Shown in pieces: positions 39,085-50,770 of a stretch of 64,000 bases of DNA. Location of the stretch: NCBI GenBank assembly GCA_034620365.1, contig JAQGEQ010000277.1:140175-204174 (forward strand), read 5' to 3'. The notes below the pieces were generated by a model, which worked only from the letters and a program-made list of their open reading frames with translations, was not told the DNA's origin and searched no databases. The translations under genes were made by a program, and so were the position numbers. Within the stretch, counting starts at the first letter, position 1. Each line of letters opens with the position of its first letter. Source of the stretch: Pegea sp. RAD2-039 (taxonomy: Eukaryota; Chordata; Thaliacea; Salpida; Salpidae).

Positions 39085-40303
39085 ATGAAACTAAACAGGA
39101 AGTCAGGATACCAGATTTCTTTTGAAGAGTACAGCAAACAAACCGTGAGAGATTTATATGAAGAAGGATTAAAATTTCGCGAAAAGCGAAGATTCGATGA
39201 GATGCATAATCATTTCACTTTTAAATGGGATTCAGATGAAGAATCAGAAATTTCTGAGTAAATTTTCATCTAAAGTTATTTATAAAATTCAATTCTTGAT
39301 TTTTTATATATTTCACAAATGCAAAAAAATTCATTTTTAATTTTTGGAAACATTAAAAAGTAGAAAATAATTTGAAGAAAACTTTGAAGTATAATTTAGA
39401 ATAAAATAATTTGTGATTGGCTCAACAAACTTTTAGCTCTTAATAACATTTGTTACAGGGAAGAGATTGTTGTAGATCAAAAAAGTAACTTTTCCAAAGA
39501 AGATGGTGAAAATCTTAAAGATAAAAATGTTGAAGTCCCACAAGATAAGAAATTTGAGAACTGTGAAGACGCTCAAGTTAAAGAAGTTTCAGAGCTTCTT
39601 TCTAAATCAACAACATGTAATATAATTGATGAAATTAAAGGTAGAGAATTATTTAGTTAAAAATTAAATAAATTCTTTCTTTTTTATAAAATTCTCTGTA
39701 CACTTTTAGATTCAAATTTTAAATCTATTTGTTATAAATAGAATCATCAAATATTAAGGATTCTGAAAAACTTAAAGAATCTAAAAAGAATTTGAAAAAG
39801 TTGAGATTGGTTGACAAACCAAAGTTTGCTTTATATGGTTTAGGAAGTAGAGACTGTTGTGTTGGTGACAAAAAAACTTTTAATGTTAATTATCAGAAGG
39901 TGAATAAAAGGAAATAATTCCAATCTTACTTCAATCTTTCAAACAATTGAGTATTTGCTTGAAATTCAACTTTTTATTTACAGGAATTGAAAGGCAAAAA
40001 CAGAAAGATTCAACAAAAGGTTTTCAGCTAAATATTATTTTTATCTATTTTCATATTAACTTTTTTTTGTTCAGACTTTTAAAGCTAAATCAACAAGTTC
40101 TGAAGAGAAAAAATTTGTTCCATTTAAGGTCACTTGATTTGATATTTGTTCAATAATTGCTTAAATCTTTAATTACAACTAATATATTTAAATAATTGAT
40201 GATTTAATGAATGACTTTTAAATCTTATTTTGATCATCAGAAGAAAGAAACAATTGATTGGCAAAGTGAATACACGAGAAGTTTTTCCAGCGCATCTCAT
40301 TAA
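39085..40303 (+). CDS. CCSAP: Centriole, cilia and spindle-associated protein
   Basis: Six exons join in phase: 39085-39257, 39459-39640, 39742-39899, 39984-40019, 40075-40128, 40241-40303 (221 residues). CCSAP binds polyglutamylated microtubules at centrioles, ciliary axonemes and spindle poles. Three blocks match the vertebrate family in the same order: the N-terminal SFEEYSKQ...LYEEGLKFREKRR with a WDSDEES stretch; the central KPKFALYGLGSRD...GDKKTFNV block; and the C-terminal WQSEYTRSFSSASH. Between them the protein is Lys/Glu-rich and variable. ATG 39085 is the first in frame. The polyadenylation signal is AATAAA at 40429. It faces the coiled-coil gene tail to tail. Confidence 0.85.
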
Positions 40304-40888
40304 AGACCTTCTGTTTAAATTCTAAGAAATTGTTGTGATGAAATTATTTGTAGTCTGACCTCATTGATATATTAGCACTGTGAGCACCTCGTCTAAACTG
40401 ATTATATTTTTGATTTAAGTAGAATTGCAATAAAATAATCTATCAAATTGTTTTTCTTCAAATTAATTCAAATATGTAAATTTCTTTCAGGAAATAATTT
40501 CTAATTCTTTAAGACAACAATTTAATCAAACTTTTTGTGATTTCCACAAAAACCATTTTATTTGAATAACTCTTCAGTACTTATAAGATGTATTTAGTTA
40601 CAGTCAGTTTTGTGATGTTTATTTTCAAATTTACTTCTAAATATGAATTTGAAGTAAACAATTTCAGAATTGATATTGAAATATTGTCACTGAAAAGCAG
40701 TTACTCAAATAACATGTTTCAGACGAAATATGATGAATTTTATTCATTTGATGAATTGGATTTTATTTTCTATCTGATTTCATATAGGAAGAGAAATATC
40801 AGTTTTTATGTCGAGTACAAGTTCATCATCTGGTAGAAATCTGATGAACAACTTCAATCATATGATACATTCATGACGTCATCACTAC

Positions 40889-42167
40889 TTACTTGCCACG
40901 ACGCATAATGACGTCACTAAACGCGACTTTTCTGACATCTAACATTTTACTATCTTTTAAATCTTCATTTTTTTTCTGAAGAATTTTGATTTCTGTTTCC
41001 AACTTGAAAATCGCCTGAAAAAAAGTAAAAGAAAAATATTAAGAAGAAATCTCAGTAACTTGTCTTTGTTTTAAAGATACTTGCAAGCGCGATATGAAAC
41101 TGTTACTAAGCAACATGAAACCTTGTTCTGTTTTTCAATCTCTTGTGACAGAGACATATTTGCAGAAGAGATTTGTTCGATGATCTTCTGGTAGTTTCCT
41201 CGTGAGATCGTTTTGATTGTCGCTTTTTCGACGATTTTAGTCGCGACTTGATGGCGTTCTCCTAATAACTTCTTCATCTCACTTTTGGTTATTCTATTCA
41301 ACTCTTCAATATCTGTCTACTTAAGTGACGTCATCGTATCAGTGACGTCATCAATAGTATCACTAACTTCGTGAAGAAGATCGATTTTTTCAAGATCTTT
41401 TTGAAGTTGGGTAATTTGTAGAACAGTTACAGGATACTGGTTACCTTTGTAGGTTCTCAGCATCTGCACAACTTTCTTCAGTGACGCGAAACGCGTTGAT
41501 GACGTCATCACAAACCTGAACATAATCTGTAGACTTCTTCAGCTCCTTCTCCACTAAACTCACTTCTTTTTCAAGCTCTATAACAAAATTTTTATCATTT
41601 TTTCAACTTTTTCTTTCTTACTTTCAATTTCCATTTCTGTTTCTCTTCGATTATTTTCCAAATCTATTCGAGCTTTTTCTAACATGATCACGTGATCCTT
41701 ACGGCTATCGTGAAGCACGTGAGAGTAGCCAAGAGACCGCTCCAAGTCACGTGTCACAGTCGAGTAAACCACTTCCTCCGTGTGCTGGATTTGAGATCTC
41801 ATTTCGAAGTTTTGCTTCATCATAAGATCGTGAAGTCCTCTTTATTAAAGACATCATTAGATCAGATAGAAGATTTACAAAAATCTTACTCAAACGCCGA
41901 CAAACTGATCTTTGCTGTCACAATTTGTGTCTTTAAAAGAGTTTCTTTTCGTTCATTTTCTTTGTGTCTCAGATCTTCAGCTGATCTCAAATCAGCTTCA
42001 AATCTTTTAGTCCAAGAAAGACATAAAGAGGAGATAGAATCCTTCGGGGAAGCAATTCCTAAATTTAAAAAATGTAGAAAAGACTTGAATTAAACAAACA
42101 AGATCTTCCTACCAAGTGGACTTAACACTTTCAAAAGTTCTTCTTCTTTAGTCTCATCTTCAACCAT
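40889..42167 (-). CDS. Coiled-coil protein of unknown family
   Basis: Seven exons join in phase to 310 residues: 42113-42167, 41890-42058, 41622-41839, 41516-41577, 41368-41475, 41122-41316, 40889-41014. The protein is almost wholly heptad-like and charged (DLERSLGYSHVLHDSRKDHV, ITQLQKDLEKIDLLHE, SLSQEIEKQNKAIFKLETEI) and ends in a non-coiled tail VRKVAFSDVIMRRGK. No membrane segment or signal peptide is visible. The layout resembles axonemal coiled-coil proteins of the CCDC/CFAP type, but I cannot name one. Three introns (41317-41367, 41476-41515, and the last) contain TGACGTCA or X-box-like palindromes. The last intron (107 bp) could hide a micro-exon, but direct joining keeps phase. Confidence 0.75.
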
Positions 42168-42416
42168 TCTCTAATCTCACTCACAATTTACTACAACTGA
42201 CTAAATCTCTCTCAAAGCTAAACTGACCATAAAAAAGTTTAAAACCAAAAAACAAAAGACTCTTCTTTAAGATTGAATCATAAAAAAATTATGACAAATA
42301 TTTGATAATTGAAAGTTAATAAAAACATTTTTATGGAAATAATTTAAAATTAGTAAAATGTTGAAAATATATTTAATAAAGAATTATGAAAATGATGGGA
42401 AAAAAATTAAAGAAAT

Positions 42417-42789
42417 TTATAAATAGTAAATAACTTCTGATAAAATCAACAAACGTTTAAACTTCTCTGTATTCAGATTGTTAGTTGATAAGTTACCTGA
42501 TTTTACTTTAGCGTCTTCTTTGACTTTTTTAATTTTCTTTTTCTTCACTTTTTTATTTGATTCATTCAAACTATCAACTCTTTCCCATTGAGCATAAGAC
42601 TAGAAGAAGTTTTAAATAATTTTTATTAGGTTAGATATTAGCTTCAATTATTTCTTTTACCTGAAACTCAACAGAAAGTTTACCTCTCAATGATTTCAAC
42701 ACTTCTTCCTTTATTTCCTCCGGAGATTTTGAAAATCTTTGGGCAGCTCTGCGACCCCAGGTCATTTTTTGTAAACCATTTGTATTCAT
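42417..42789 (-). CDS. Small basic protein of unknown function
   Basis: Exon 42661-42789 opens with MNTNGLQKMTWGRRAAQRFS and continues SPEEIKEEVLKSLRGKLSVEFQ, then a GTAAAAG donor. The second exon begins at 42599 (SYAQWERVDSLNES) and runs through a Lys-rich stretch (KKVKKKKIKKVKEDAKVKSG). Reading on without a further splice gives a stop at 42417 (about 103 residues in all); alternatively a GTAACT donor at 42496 leads to an exon I could not find. The composition suggests a nucleolar or mitochondrial small protein, but no family is recognised. It lies 250 bp upstream of the coiled-coil gene on the same strand, and I could not join the two in frame. Confidence 0.5.
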
Positions 42790-43854
42790 TTTTAATTTAT
42801 ATTAAAATAAATAAAAATTAAGAAACTAATATTGTATTCAAAATAATGAAAGTATTTTATAAGAAGTTTTTTAAGATTATGTATAGTTTTAGATTAACCA
42901 AACTTTAAATTTGTGTTTATAAATTGGTATCGTTGTCAAGTACAACAAGCTTAAAAACATTTTGGCCGTTTAACTATTAGTAATATGGTAAACTTTATAT
43001 TTACCTTTTATACATATTACATTTGGTTGAAAGTAATATCTAATTGTAAACAAAATTACATCTTATTTTTTTTTAACAAAGTGTAAACTAAACAGTAAAA
43101 ATATTAATTAAGCATTTATCGTAATATTTTAAATATTATCATGCATGTTTTCATATAGTTTCAAATTATTTGCTTAAAAAAGCTAATTTATACTTGTTTA
43201 GTAAAAAAGCCAGAATTTGTTTAGTAATAATTAATTAGTTGGAAAATGATTCCAATAGTAGGATTTAGGAATAAATACGATAGATATATTGTTATTTTAC
43301 AACTAAATTCTATTGCTTAGTTTACTAAATGAAATTGTATTTTGTATCTTTTCATATTGGAAAAGCAAAATGAATTCATAAATTTATGAAGACATTAGTC
43401 TACAAAATTAAAAACAGAAATTAAATACAAACTAGTTATCTGATTCACATTGTTCAAAAAGTTTGACAAAACTTAAATATTTGAAAATGGTCCTAGTATA
43501 TGTTTAAAATCGTTTATTTAGTTTTTTTTGGGGTTTTGCTAACTTGAAAGATTTTATTCAATTGCTTTATCGCAAAATTATAAAAGAAATTAAAAAAACG
43601 TCTGATCTTTAAAAGTTTTATTATTTGACAAGCTTTAATCTGTTTCAAAATTTATTTTTCTTATTTAAGAAGTTTTATTCACATTTTATTTACAATTTCA
43701 AAAATAAACATAAGTGGTTAAATTGAATTGTCAAAGAAAGCAAAAATTTGTCACAGTAAAATATAAAATAAATACAAACATTTTCATTCGTTCATATTTA
43801 TCAGTTTATCAAAAAAATTATTAAAACATTTTAAAATGAGGAAATATTTATTAT
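42790..43854. other. Intergenic AT-rich DNA
   Basis: No gene, repeat or signal recognised in this 1-kb stretch apart from ordinary A/T tracts. Confidence 0.4.
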
Positions 43855-45002
43855 CTAATTAGCTTCGATTAATTGATAAGCTTTTTCTTTCAAGTAAATC
43901 AAGACATCATCATCTCTTCTTTGCCACAGCATCTCGCCTGGAAAGTCAACTAATTCTCTTCTTCTTGCTCGAATTAGATATCCGACCAAATTAGTTGATA
44001 TTCTAGTGTATCTAATGATGCACAAAAACACTGAACTTAAAAGCAAGTAGCTGATGAAGAAGTTGCTTAATTATAAATAGATTTTGATTGTTCATCTAAT
44101 GCAATACTAAAAATAGAAAGCAAGTCACTATTCAATTAAATAATCAAATATTTTGTGCTTGTAGTGTTACGTATTCATCTCATATTCAATTTGACGTCAA
44201 CTAGTTTGGCTTTTTCCAACTTTTTTCTTACTTCTAAGTTTGATATAACAATTAAAGAAATGTTTAAGTAGCTGAAAAATTAGATTTGTTTCAACAAAAT
44301 ACATCATCCAGTAAAACCAAATTTGTTTACAAAACTTTTAGTTTTTATTTATTAAAAGTATTTTTTAATCATTTATATCTAAATATTTAAACTATTAGTT
44401 AAAGTATTACTTTATAACACACCACCGATTTAGATGTAGGTTGTTAGGAAGCAAGTTTCTGTGCACTTAATGAGCGATTATATGAGATTTGATAAAAGTT
44501 AGAAATAATTACGTTTGAAAAAGTTGTCCGAAGTCGATGAAGATGCCACCATCTTTAGATTGCCATCCACAACGAAAGATAATCTCAATAAGGTTTCTAA
44601 TTTCACGATCAATATGTTTATTTGCTTTCTTGGCACGTTCAGCTGTTTTTCCAACAGGTTTTCCATATTCAGAAGAACCTTTCACCCATTTCTTACGGTT
44701 ACTATCAACTGAAATCAAAATATGAATTTTCATCAACATAGAAATATTTCTATTACGTCACAAGCTTAATTACTACAAGTCACACGAGGTTCAGATAAGC
44801 TGAGATGACGTCATTGGCTCGAAATAGCCGCCACATGTGGTGACGTCATGATGTTTGATGAAGTAAAAAATAAGAATTTACTGTATCTATCTGAGAATGG
44901 ATTCTTCATTTGTTGTTGGGTTAAAGTATCTGCAAAAGTATTCCATTTATTTTGCAAAGATTTCACTAAACTGAAATTCCTGTAATCTTCTTCTGAACAC
45001 AT
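43855..45002 (-). CDS. ABRA: Actin-binding Rho-activating protein (ABRA/STARS), costars domain
   Basis: Three exons join in phase: 44882-45002, 44513-44708, 43855-44011 (157 residues). ABRA binds actin through its costars domain and promotes Rho/MRTF-SRF signalling in muscle; the short relatives (ABRACL) regulate actin dynamics in motile cells. Seen: an N-terminal WNTFADTLTQQQMKNPFSD block as in full ABRA (actin-binding region), then EYGKPVGKTAERAKKANKHI leading into the costars domain, with FIDFGQLFQTYTRIS, NLVGYLIRARRRELVDFPGE and MLWQRRDDDVLIYL. It is shorter than vertebrate ABRA (about 380) because the long variable N-terminus is missing, but keeps the NPFSD box that ABRACL lacks. Intron 1 has two TGACGTCA sites, intron 2 one. 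Confidence 0.9.
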
Positions 45003-48000
45003 TTTGTATTAAGTAAAATATTATTTTGATTTTATCTAAAAATATTAACAATATTTATTCCATATTTTAAAAAACATTTTTCAAATAGTTGTGACAGTAA
45101 AAATACTTCAATCAATTTGATAAGAATTTTTTTAATGATATTAAAATCACAGCTTTACTAATAAAATAAATAAAAAAATAATTATCTGACATTTTTACAT
45201 CTACCTTTTGACTTTATGCCTTCGACAGTTAATTACTTCTTGTTTTATGTTCACGCTCAGGGCTCGATAACAATTATTACATAACAACTTGAATGTGTTG
45301 TGACGAAGCATTTATATATTTGGTCATTTGAATATTTCTGATATATGTTCCCAATTTGTATAATAAATTTAGAAAACTTTGATGAAAAATTATAAGGAAA
45401 CCAGAAGAATTCATTTTTGAAAAATGTTACAAAATTAAAAAATAGTTTTAAATAAAACAACTTGGATATTTTAAGTTTAGCAAATTTACATAAAAGTTTG
45501 TTTAAATATTTTAAAATAAAAGAATTCTTTTTAAAACTTAGAATATGTTTACTAAATACCAAATCTATTTAAATAAAATAATTGTCTATATTCTGGTTAA
45601 TAAGGTTTCTAATTATTTTACTTTTTACAGTTTCTCGTGTTATGGACTCATTAAAGAAAGATGCGTTTCGAAATACTAAGCAAAGATTCTATTCGAAGTT
45701 GATATTTGATTGAATACGGCTTATAAGTATTTAGATATTTTGTTTATTATTAAAACATATGCAGCATACACTTGTGGTGTATGCTTAGATAACATCAATG
45801 ATAAGAAATTATCAGATTACATTTACTGTGAAGCATGGAGTCATTTCGACGAAAAAAGCATTTAACTTTCTGTATAAGATAAAAAAAGTGGCTACTGTTT
45901 TTTTTCAGTTTTCTTACATAGTTGTGTAAAGAAAGTAAAATGCTCAATAAACCAAGTAAAAGTAGTTTAGATTTACCAAGTACCAAAATACATGCTGAAA
46001 CTAAGGACTTGTTTAAAAGTTGACCTCCTAAAAAGAAGACTTGATAAATGAGATTGAAGCTTAGTAACTCTCATATGCTAATGTAACTAAAAGAAACTTT
46101 GAAAAATTAAACTAAACAAAGTAAGACAGAACAAAATAATTTCAGCAACTTGAAAAATTAACGATTTTAAAGTTTCTTCTTTTGTATTGATGTTGGTTTT
46201 TATTCAAAAATCTTCTTCAAAAAACTTCTATTTTTTCGTTGTTCTATTTTTGGAAAAAGATAAAATTTACCAAACCAGCAATTATCTGATTTTATACTTT
46301 CAAATATTTTAATTTTTGTGAAAGTGGTTGAAGGTTTTTTGTTTCAGCTTAAAAGTTCTGTTTGTAAAAGAACTAGAAGAAACGTTAAAGTAATTGAACT
46401 TTTTGAATTGACAAGACCATGACTCGTTGTTAGCTTTCTACATGTTTCTAGAGAGTATTGCCAGATTTTTTATATAAATTTCTAAACGTATTTCACTTCA
46501 GTAACTTTCTCTAATCTAAGCTGAGAGTTTGAAGCATTCATTGAAATAACTGCAGACTTTTTTTTCTAAAAACTTCAATGAAAGGACTTGTGGTCCAGAC
46601 CAAAAGTTCACAACAAACTAACTTACTGAAAAATGATACAAGCAGAGTTTTATTTTGCTCGAATAGTTTATATCAGTAGAAAAATCTATTTTTTGATTTT
46701 AAAATGCGAAACTAAGTTGGAACAAAGATTAAGCTCAGATTGATTTACGATTTACTTCAATGAAAAATTCTTTGCCAGGACTTGTCGTCAATGATTACTT
46801 TTTGTAATTTTAAAACTTTGTAAATCCAAATTTTCTTTTAGTATTCAGCAAAGTTTTTTTCAGTTGGTTAGGGTTCGATGTTTGTAGCTTATTAAATTGG
46901 CTTATACATAGAAATCTTTATTTTATACTTTGACACTTCAAATGACTTTACTGATACTAAACAACTAACTACTTTATAGATGAAGTCTTTCCTAACTTTA
47001 AAATAAGAACTCCTCAAAAGATGACTCCTCAAAAGATGACTCCTCAAAAGATGACTCGTCAAAAGACGACTTCACCGAGTGATTGTCAACAGTAACTTAT
47101 AAATCAACTCACAGTTGTAATTGGCAACATTTCAGTTAATATTATAAAAATCACTTTAGAACATTTGTAATTTGTTTGAATAAAGGTTTGTTTGAAACCA
47201 AATGACTTATTGATGCCAAGACCAGTCTACAATGAAGAGACACCCATATATTGATCTTTATTGCTTGAAATTCTTCAAATGATTCATCAGAATACAATTA
47301 TTAAAACTTCTAAAAACTTTTTACCTCATTATTATTTCAGTAAATCATCTCGTTGACAATCAAATTTTAAATAGTAGATCCTCTCACTTTTATGTTTTTT
47401 CTAAATAATTTCATCTTTTGTAATAATTTATTTAATAAAGTTTTTTTGAAATTATTGAAATATTAAATTTGTTACTTTGAAGAAAGTTTTTAAATATTTG
47501 TCAAGTTTTGTTGAACAACTTTTATCAAAACCTTGAGATAAAAATATTTCAATTAAGACCTTGGTTTGATTGACACTAGAAACTGGAAATTCTATTAATT
47601 TACTAAAACTCTACAGATCTAATTTTAGTTGATTGAAAAGAAAAGTTTTTTTTGATTCAATGAAGAAATTAAATTTAAAAAAGTTTATAATTATCAGCAG
47701 TGCTGAAAATTTTCGAAAAAATACTTCTCCATTTGAGTCCAGATCAGTTTATACACAAGTGACAAGAAATCCTCATCTTGAATGAGAGTTGAAAACAAAC
47801 TGGATCCTCCAATTTTATATTCTAAAAAAAGGAATTTTTAATTTTATAAATAAGTTCGTTTAACCTCTCAAACCAATTATAGTTACAAAATATTTTGATA
47901 GTAAATGCTAAAGTGAAATAAGAATTCATAAAAATGATAAAATGTTATTGAAATGAAACATTTTGTCAAACATCAATAAATAACTCTCAAGTTAGTTTGA

Positions 48001-48420
48001 AGTTACTTTATAATGCTTCTGTGATTAATTACACAATCAATTGAGTCCTCTTTTAATCTTTATGGCTGTTGATATCTTTAAACTGAAAATTTTACCTAAT
48101 GTAATAAAAGAATTGTTTTCTTGACACTCGTATGATTTGATGATGGGCTTCTTTAAATGAATACCTTGTGCTAAAAGTATGGTATTCACAATTGTGTGCA
48201 GAGAGATATAATCTTTACACATATCATGTGCTACTCTAATGCACTCGAATTTTTCTCAAGCCTTAGCTTATACAGCTTGACAAGAAACTTGCGCTTGTAA
48301 CAATTCTCCTGAAAGGAAGCAACTTTTTCATTTGGATCCACCACAGTTTTTACTTTGATGAAAGGTTTTTAGTGTAACCAAATCAGACAAGTTTGAATCG
48401 ATCCCTTATTCAGATAGAAT
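45003..48420. other. Intergenic DNA with a small tandem repeat
   Basis: 3.4 kb without a supported gene. A perfect 15-bp repeat lies at 47011-47070. Open frames at 45257-45562, 45795-45986 and 48037-48222 are AT-driven and show no domain. The part at 46100-48300 is less AT-rich than other gaps and may be old transposon sequence, but I could identify nothing in it. Confidence 0.4.
47011..47070. repeat. 15-bp tandem repeat
   Basis: Three perfect units of TCCTCAAAAGATGAC followed by a diverged one (TCGTCAAAAGACGAC). Confidence 0.85.
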
Positions 48421-48423
48421 AAT

Positions 48424-49251
48424 ATTTATTTATTTATTTCAATAAAGGCGAAGGAGGGTGCCTGAAAAGAGCACTTCTCGCTAACACACATTCTCACAAA
48501 TAACATCTATTTAGCCAAAAATAAAGAAAGTAAAAGATGTAACACATGGTATTTCGATATCACTCAAAGCATATAACAGTGAACAATTACATGGAATGTT
48601 AATAATATAAGAAAGAGAAAAAATCACAGTGATATAAGCTTATTAAGATGTAATATGTGTCGTCTGAGCTGATATAACTTGAAAGAAGGACTAATAGAAA
48701 AGAAATCATCAAACTGAATGTCAATTAAATTGTGGATAATTTAAAAAATAAGAATTAAGTCGTATTTAATCCGTCGGATTTCCAAAGTATCTAAATTGAA
48801 GAAACTGAGACGATGTTTATAACTATCGTATTTAATATTAAGTTTCCTGCATACTAATCTTGTAAATGTGGTCTGAACAGACTCGATTTTTTTGATATCA
48901 CTAACTTGATATGGCATCCATGCACTGACACTGTATTCAAGAATTGGACGTACGTACAATTTGAAAAGATTAATGAAAAAACATGAGTTACCAAAGATTT
49001 TGGAAACATAATTGCGCCATTTAAAGTCAAATAATGTGCCATTTAAAGTCAGATGGTAGAGTAATGCCAAGGTCTAGGACCGAAGATACTCGTTGAATAA
49101 TGAATCTATTGATGGAGTATTGGTTCAAGCAACTTACAGCTGGTTTACGAGAAAAAGCTATAAGTTCAGTCTTTGTTGGCTGGATTCTGAGCTGCCAATT
49201 CGCAGACCAGTCTTCTTTATATATATATATCACAAGTAATATACATATCAC
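48424..49251 (-). mobile_element. 5'-truncated CR1/Jockey-like LINE, copy 2
   Basis: Minus strand 49251-49027 encodes a reverse-transcriptase segment after the catalytic core (NWQLRIQPTKTELIAFSRK, then VLDLGITL), and 49030-48741 the C-terminal part (LYVRPILEYSVSAW, IKKIESVQTTFTRL) ending in the same last 36 residues as copy 1. The two parts are out of frame because of a tandem duplication of about 20 bp around CCATTTAAAGTCA (49016-49050). The 3' UTR runs to 48424 and ends in AATAAATAAATAAATA on the minus strand, which looks like the element's microsatellite-type tail. The catalytic YxDD part is missing, so this copy is dead. Confidence 0.85.
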
Positions 49252-50177
49252 TTACTAAAAATAATTTTATCCCAACTTGTAAGTACTATTCAATAAAATG
49301 TAAACTATAAGCTCATTTAAATAGAATCTATGTCTAAAGCAAATCTAGTTTGTTAAAATGGTTCACAACGGAACTTTAAGCATTTTAAAATTTCTTACTT
49401 AACTGTAGCATTTATAATAATATGTTTTGTTCACTTTATAATTTTCTTATGAACAAGTTTTTGCCACTAAGCGTTTGCTTAGAGTTTGTTGTGGGTTTCT
49501 TGCTTGACAGTAGAATATTATACAGCTAATGTAAATATGATATGAATTTATTGATCAATATGAGTGTTAAGCTAAAGATGTGTATTTTTGTCATCTAATG
49601 TTGGGTTGTTCAATGTTATTTACTGTTGTTATAGTTCACATTCTACTTTAGAATAAAACTCTTTTTAAGAGTGATTTTGAATACTTAAAGGTTTAAGAAC
49701 TAATTTTGCTTTAATTTTAATAAAATATTTTGCTTCAAAATTGCATCAAACTTTATTTCTAAAATTCAATAAGTTTATGAAATAACTTTAAAAAGTTTCT
49801 TTTAATTTTGTTATAAATCATTAAACGAAAGTGTTTTGTGATGTTTATCAATCTAGTGTATTTTTACTTTTCTTTATAATTATTGTTGCAATAAATTTTC
49901 TTTTCATTGTTTTTAAGATGATATTAAAATAATTAATTCTATTTTGAAGTTACTTTATGAATAATATTTGATATTTTCATATTTTGATGTAACTTGATAA
50001 ACTCAAATATAAATTAAATAATTTAAATTGTTTATCTTAAGTTTAATAGAAAACTTTTTATAAAAAGTAGATTACTATTTGGAAATGATAAATTTTGATT
50101 TTTAATGATTTTTGATCTTATCAAGCTAAATTTAATGATAATATTTTTTATTTTGTTTTTCATGTTTGATTTTAGTA
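49252..50177. other. Intergenic AT-rich DNA
   Basis: No supported gene or repeat, apart from a short TATATATATA run at 49217-49230 at the LINE truncation point. Confidence 0.4.
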
Positions 50178-50770
50178 CAGTGCATCCTCGTTATAACGAC
50201 CGCTGCTAATCCGGCCGGTTTCAGTCAAGAAGTAGATTTAACTAATTCAGCTAAAAACAATGTTTTCCTGAATGGAGATCACTGGAAAGCTGACAATGAA
50301 TCCATTTTTATGCTTATGTCGCAAGTATGTTTGCTAGAGTTTGATCTTTACATCTGGTTTCGTCAAGAACGTGAGAAAGGCTGTCTAGTAACTAGTCCAA
50401 TAATGTTAGAAAAGACCTCTAAGTTCTACTGTTTAATTTACGGTGAACACTCTAAGTCCTTTTTAGCAAGTTCAGGGTTTCAATAGAGGTTTTGCAGGAG
50501 ATTCGGCTTGAGGAATCTCAAAATATGCGGTGAAAAATTAAGTTCATATAACTCATCTGATGAGCAATTTGTTGATGAATTTTCTGGCATAACCGAGGGC
50601 TACTCCGAACATCAAATTTTTAATTTTTATGAAAGCGGATTCAAACTTATAATGTTCTCGGCGATGGTGAAGAAGATGACAATGAAGATAGTTTAGATGA
50701 ATGGAAATGCTTGAAAATGTTCTTGAGAATGATGAAGATTTTGCAAAATGCATTTATCATAGATCTATAA
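50178..50770 (+). mobile_element. Internally deleted pogo/Tigger-Jerky type DNA transposon relic
   Basis: The left end CAGTGCATCCTCGTTATAAC, preceded by TA, has the form of pogo/Tigger terminal inverted repeats (CAGT...CTCGTTATAACGA), and TA is the target these elements use. Downstream, two frames give the second helix-turn-helix of the transposase: LEFDLYIWFRQEREKGCLV, SPIMLEKT, then after a stop at 50484-50486 FCRRFGLRNLKICGEKLSS and EGYSEHQIFNFYESG. In intact relatives the last phrase precedes the first catalytic Asp. Here the sequence jumps to an acidic stretch (DGEEDDNEDSLDEW, about 50664-50702) like the C-terminal tail, so the DDE core is deleted. No matching right-hand end was found before 51.4 kb. 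Confidence 0.7.

Noticed and set aside
41015..41121. Micro-exon between the last two coiled-coil exons (around 41060-41080)
   Set aside because: Every acceptor/donor pair tried breaks phase or hits a stop; direct joining of the flanking exons is in phase and continues the heptads.
41692..42093. Plus-strand 133-codon frame
   Set aside because: Antisense to exons 2 and 3 of the coiled-coil gene, which join in phase and carry heptad pattern.
42113..42599. Small basic protein gene as the 5' part of the coiled-coil gene
   Set aside because: The only acceptors near 42170 lead to a stop in the phase set by the upstream donor; the ATG at 42167 works as an independent start.
45257..45562. 101-codon minus-strand frame in the ABRA-LINE gap
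   Set aside because: Phe/Lys/Asn/Ile-driven composition typical of random AT-rich frames, no splice context or motif.
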